In this document: positions 61,578 through 64,000 of the stretch, in pieces
How positions within the stretch are numbered: position 1 is the first letter of the stretch
Layout of the letters: every line of letters starts with the position of its first letter
DNA from: Geomonas ferrireducens
GTDB taxonomy: Bacteria; Desulfobacterota; Desulfuromonadia; Geobacterales; Geobacteraceae
Direction: 5' to 3'
DNA length: 64,000 bases
Assembly: GCF_004917065.1 (NCBI RefSeq)
Contig: NZ_SSYA01000002.1
Coordinates: 1,031,897 to 1,095,896 of the forward strand
Translations under genes and position numbers: made by a program
Notes under the pieces: generated by a model
What the model saw: the letters and a program-made list of their open reading frames with translations, nothing else
What the model was told of the DNA's origin: nothing
Database searches by the model: none

Positions 61578-62234
61578 TTATCTTGATTTACTGACACCCA
61601 CCCTGTCGCACAACTGGTACAGCGGACAGGTGGAACAGCGCGGTGAGACCGGGGTGCACAGGTTCTGCCCGAAAGTGACCAAAAGATCGTTGATTATGAT
61701 CCAATATTGGTCAGGCAGCTTCTTTCTCAGGGCGAATTCGGTCTGCTCCGGCGTGTTTGTTTTCACGTACCCCCAGCGGTTGCAGATGCGGTGCACGTGA
61801 ATGTCCACACAGATGCCGGGCTTGCCAAAGCCCAAAGTGATTACCAGGTTAGCGGTCTTACGCCCCACTCCCTTGAAGGTGAGCAGCGTTTCCAGGTCAT
61901 CGGGTACCACACCCTGGTACAGATCGCAGAGTGTTTTAGAGATGGCGAGTATCTGTTCCGCTTTCACCCGGTAGAAACCGACCGGGTAGATCGCCTGCTC
62001 GATCTCTGCGACGGTCAGATGCACCATCATTTGTGGCGTATCGGCCAGAGCGAAGAGCCGCGAGGATGCCTCGGCCGTTGTCTGGTCACGGGTCCTCAGG
62101 GAAAGGATACAGGAGACGAGCACCTTGAAGGGATCGCGCCCCTGGGTAGCCACGATGGTCACGGCAGGACTGACCCAGGCCTTGACCGCCTCGTTCAGTA
62201 TCGCTATGGCCTCGTGGATCTGCTCGTCACGCAT
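61578..62234 (-). CDS. nth: Endonuclease III
   Basis: The 218-residue protein has the helix-hairpin-helix LLTFKGVGRKTANLVI with the catalytic Lys, the active-site Asp in VDIHVHRICNR and the [4Fe-4S] motif C-x6-C-x2-C-x5-C (CTPVSPRCSTCPLYQLC). It removes oxidised pyrimidines from DNA. It starts one base after the stop of the small membrane protein gene. The length is normal. Confidence 0.93.
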   Translation of the reverse strand: MRDEQIHEAIAILNEAVKAWVSPAVTIVATQGRDPFKVLVSCILSLRTRDQTTAEASSRLFALADTPQMMVHLTVAEIEQAIYPVGFYRVKAEQILAISKTLCDLYQGVVPDDLETLLTFKGVGRKTANLVITLGFGKPGICVDIHVHRICNRWGYVKTNTPEQTEFALRKKLPDQYWIIINDLLVTFGQNLCTPVSPRCSTCPLYQLCDRVGVSKSR

Positions 62235-62235
62235 G

Positions 62236-62466
62236 TCAGATCCTGTTGTTCACGATGCGCATCACAAGCACCCCGAGGATGGAGGCGATGAGCCCCACAC
62301 AGACAAGGAGAATACCGATGCTGCGCCCCTCTCCAAGACCCATGAGATCCTTGTACTTCATGAAGGCGATAAGCCCCAGCCCGGTGAAGGTCATGAGCCC
62401 GCCGATGATGAACGTCGACAGGGCAAAAAACGCCCCCGCCATACCTTTTGTCTTTGCCACGAACAC
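62236..62466 (-). CDS. Small two-helix membrane protein
   Basis: The 76-residue protein has two membrane helices (GAFFALSTFIIGGLMTFTGL and IGILLVCVGLIASILGVLVM) with a short charged loop (KYKDLMGLGEGR). No domain is recognised. It is the gene before nth and probably co-transcribed. It is divergent from the PHP gene. Confidence 0.75.
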   Translation of the reverse strand: MFVAKTKGMAGAFFALSTFIIGGLMTFTGLGLIAFMKYKDLMGLGEGRSIGILLVCVGLIASILGVLVMRIVNNRI

Positions 62467-62605
62467 CTCTGCTTTTATTGTGAAAAACGCAATGCTTCGT
62501 TATACAAGATGGACCGGTCCAAGGCAACTGCTAAGTGTCCCTTAGCGGTTGCACAAAAGAGAGAAACCCCTATAATGACCTACTGATTAAATCCGGGAGA
62601 CCCTC

Positions 62606-63463
62606 ATGAACGATCTGGTAGACCTTCACCTTCACTCAACTTACTCCGACGGCGTGCGCACCCCTGCCGAACTGGTGGCCATGGCCAAGGGACTTGGCCT
62701 TAAGGCGATCGCACTCGCCGACCACGACACCGTGGAGGGCATCGACGAGGCGCTCGCCGCCGGCGCCGCCGCGGGGATAGAAGTGCTCCCCGCGCTGGAA
62801 TTCTCCGTCGCCTACGGCTCCTTCAAGGACGTCCACCTTCTGGGCTACCTGCTCGACCATCGCGACCGGCAACTCCAGGAGATCCTGCAGGAGTTCAGGG
62901 ACCGCAGGGAGGCGCGCGGCGACGCCATCGTCAACAGGATCAACGAGAAGCTCGCTACCGAAGGTAGAAAACCCATCTCGAGCGCCGAAGCCGCCGCTCT
63001 CGCCGGTGGCGCGCTGGGGCGCCCGCACATAGCGCAGGTGCTGATGCACAAGGGGTACGTGCGCGACATGCAGGACGCCTTCGTGCGTTATCTCCTTCCC
63101 TGCGACGTCCCGAAGCGCTACTTCCCGATGGAGGAGGCGCTCGCTACGGTCCAGCGTCTGGGCGGCATCGCCATCCTGGCGCATCCCACCACGATAACCA
63201 ACGACCGCGACACCCTCTCCCGTATCATCGACGAACTGAGCGCAATGGGGCTTTCCGGCGTGGAAGCCTTCAACAACGTCTGCAGCGAGCAGGAAAGCTG
63301 GTTTTTACGGAGTTATGCCGAGAAGAAAGGGCTGATCTGGACCGGCGGGTCCGATTACCACGGCATCGAGGAAGGGATCAGCATGGGTACCGGCCGCGGC
63401 ACGATGGCGATCCCGTACCACTGCGTCACCGAACTCAGGCGCATGAAAGAAGAAAGGGTTTAG
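62606..63463 (+). CDS. PHP-domain phosphoesterase (RNase AM/TrpH-like)
   Basis: The 285-residue protein has the PHP metal motifs VDLHLHSTYSDG, ADHDTVEG, ILAHPTT and GGSDYHG. The closest group is YciV/TrpH, which removes nucleotides from 5'-monophosphate RNA ends and pAp. CGGGAGACCCTC precedes the ATG. Its length is normal. A nested hairpin follows the stop. Confidence 0.9.
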   Translation: MNDLVDLHLHSTYSDGVRTPAELVAMAKGLGLKAIALADHDTVEGIDEALAAGAAAGIEVLPALEFSVAYGSFKDVHLLGYLLDHRDRQLQEILQEFRDRREARGDAIVNRINEKLATEGRKPISSAEAAALAGGALGRPHIAQVLMHKGYVRDMQDAFVRYLLPCDVPKRYFPMEEALATVQRLGGIAILAHPTTITNDRDTLSRIIDELSAMGLSGVEAFNNVCSEQESWFLRSYAEKKGLIWTGGSDYHGIEEGISMGTGRGTMAIPYHCVTELRRMKEERV

Positions 63464-63472
63464 GGAAAAAGA

Positions 63473-63544
63473 AAGGGCCTGGCAGCTAGGGGGTGGAGCT
63501 GAAAACCTGTCGGTTTTTCCGCCACCCCGTGCCGCCCGGCCCTT
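63473..63544. terminator. Nested three-stem hairpin after the PHP gene
   Basis: AAGGGCC/GGCCCTT, GGGGTGG/CCACCCC and AAAACC/GGTTTT are nested around TGTC. It lies between two convergent genes and may stop transcription from both sides, although no long T run follows. Confidence 0.6.
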
Positions 63545-63584
63545 GCCGTTCGTATATGTCCGGTTGGTGCGCTTAGTCCTGCCT

Positions 63585-64000
63585 CTAGTCTTTCATCGGC
63601 TTGTAGCTCAGCACATCGAGCTCACTCTCCACGTCAACCACACCCTTCACCGACATGGCCAGCTTGACGGCCTCCTCGATCTCCTCCTCCGCCTGCACGT
63701 GGCCGGCGATGGTGACCACACCGTCCTCGCAGCTGATGCAGAACTTCAGGGCGCGGGCAAGCGACGATTTCAGCAGCTCCGCCTCCACCTTCTTGGCCAA
63801 GATGAGATCATCGAGGAGCGCCATCGACTCCTCCTCCCCTTCCTTGAGACGCGCGTCCTTGGAAGCGGCGATGACTGACTCGATCATGGCGTGCGGGCTG
63901 CAGACCTTAGTGTTGAAAAGAAGGTCGTAAGCCAGCGGGTCGTTCCAGTCGCGGTCGAAATAGAAGTGGATGAAACCGCCGAGCTGGTGATCACTTCTGC
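63585..64000 (-). CDS. Cytidylate-kinase-like protein with C-terminal BON domain, cut by the right edge
   Basis: The frame is open from the right edge. The first residues in view, SDHQLGGFIHFYFDRDWNDP followed by LAYDLLFNTKV, resemble the late part of cytidylate-kinase-like P-loop proteins. Residues about 70 to the end form a BON domain (EAELLKSSLARALKFCISCE, DGVVTIAGHV, AEEEIEEAVKLAMSVKGVVD). An ATG at 63887 is inside the frame, but translation clearly continues from further upstream. Function is unknown. Confidence 0.75.
   Translation of the reverse strand, partial: RSDHQLGGFIHFYFDRDWNDPLAYDLLFNTKVCSPHAMIESVIAASKDARLKEGEEESMALLDDLILAKKVEAELLKSSLARALKFCISCEDGVVTIAGHVQAEEEIEEAVKLAMSVKGVVDVESELDVLSYKPMKD

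Overview
The window is high-GC, densely packed, and reads as a chromosome segment of a Geobacter-like Desulfuromonadota (Geobacterales) bacterium. The support is a selenocysteine formate dehydrogenase with an NrfD-type membrane subunit, an Aquifex-type aconitase next to pyruvate dehydrogenase, a bacteriohemerythrin, adjacent pta and ackA, many NtrC/sigma-54 style signals and abundant GC-rich intergenic repeats. No phage, integrase, transposase or CRISPR array is visible. The species assignment is inference.

Left part (1-9.2 kb): pyruvate dehydrogenase E2 and E1-beta genes, then a forward block (small secreted protein, an orphan secF, a Kef-type antiporter) that separates them from E1-alpha, which is co-transcribed with an aconitase-like gene and two small-domain genes (DUF488 and SRPBCC-DUF302). 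The aconitase has Ser where the family carries its first iron-sulfur cysteine.

Formate/molybdenum region (9.4-25.7 kb): after an SDR dehydrogenase and a hemerythrin come tatA, a fused fdhD-mobA, and the three formate dehydrogenase genes. The catalytic gene is read through an in-frame UGA with a SECIS hairpin. A sigma-54 promoter and a palindrome lie between this operon and a divergent NtrC-type regulator/sensor kinase pair. Next are a MOSC protein, moaA, a probable molybdenum-cofactor riboswitch with terminator, and moeA-moaC-mog. Together these cover cofactor synthesis, sulfur and guanylyl loading of the cofactor, Tat export, the enzyme and its regulation.

Middle (25.8-46 kb): convergent pta and ackA with matched sigma-70 promoters, a small ferredoxin, gltX, yacG, a SPOR protein, argS with an overlapping Cys-rich small protein, ftsB, two UDP-sugar genes (decarboxylase and dehydrogenase), rsmA, tsaD, PIN-PhoH, a cysteine-desulfurase-like enzyme, a DHH phosphoesterase, a DHH-CBS-nucleotidyltransferase fusion and a Memo-family protein.

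Right part (46-64 kb): scpB/scpA, trpS, an M50 protease, an EamA exporter, SbcC/SbcD, a secreted dienelactone hydrolase, a lipoprotein, a DUF1456 protein, ftsH, a beta-hydroxyacid dehydrogenase, endonuclease III, a PHP phosphoesterase, and a partial cytidylate-kinase-like protein with a BON domain at the right edge. The gaps here are rich in repeats: five copies of a C/G-rich hairpin element, paired inverted GTTCAACG arrays at two loci, and nine tandem 41-bp hairpin units directly after ftsH.
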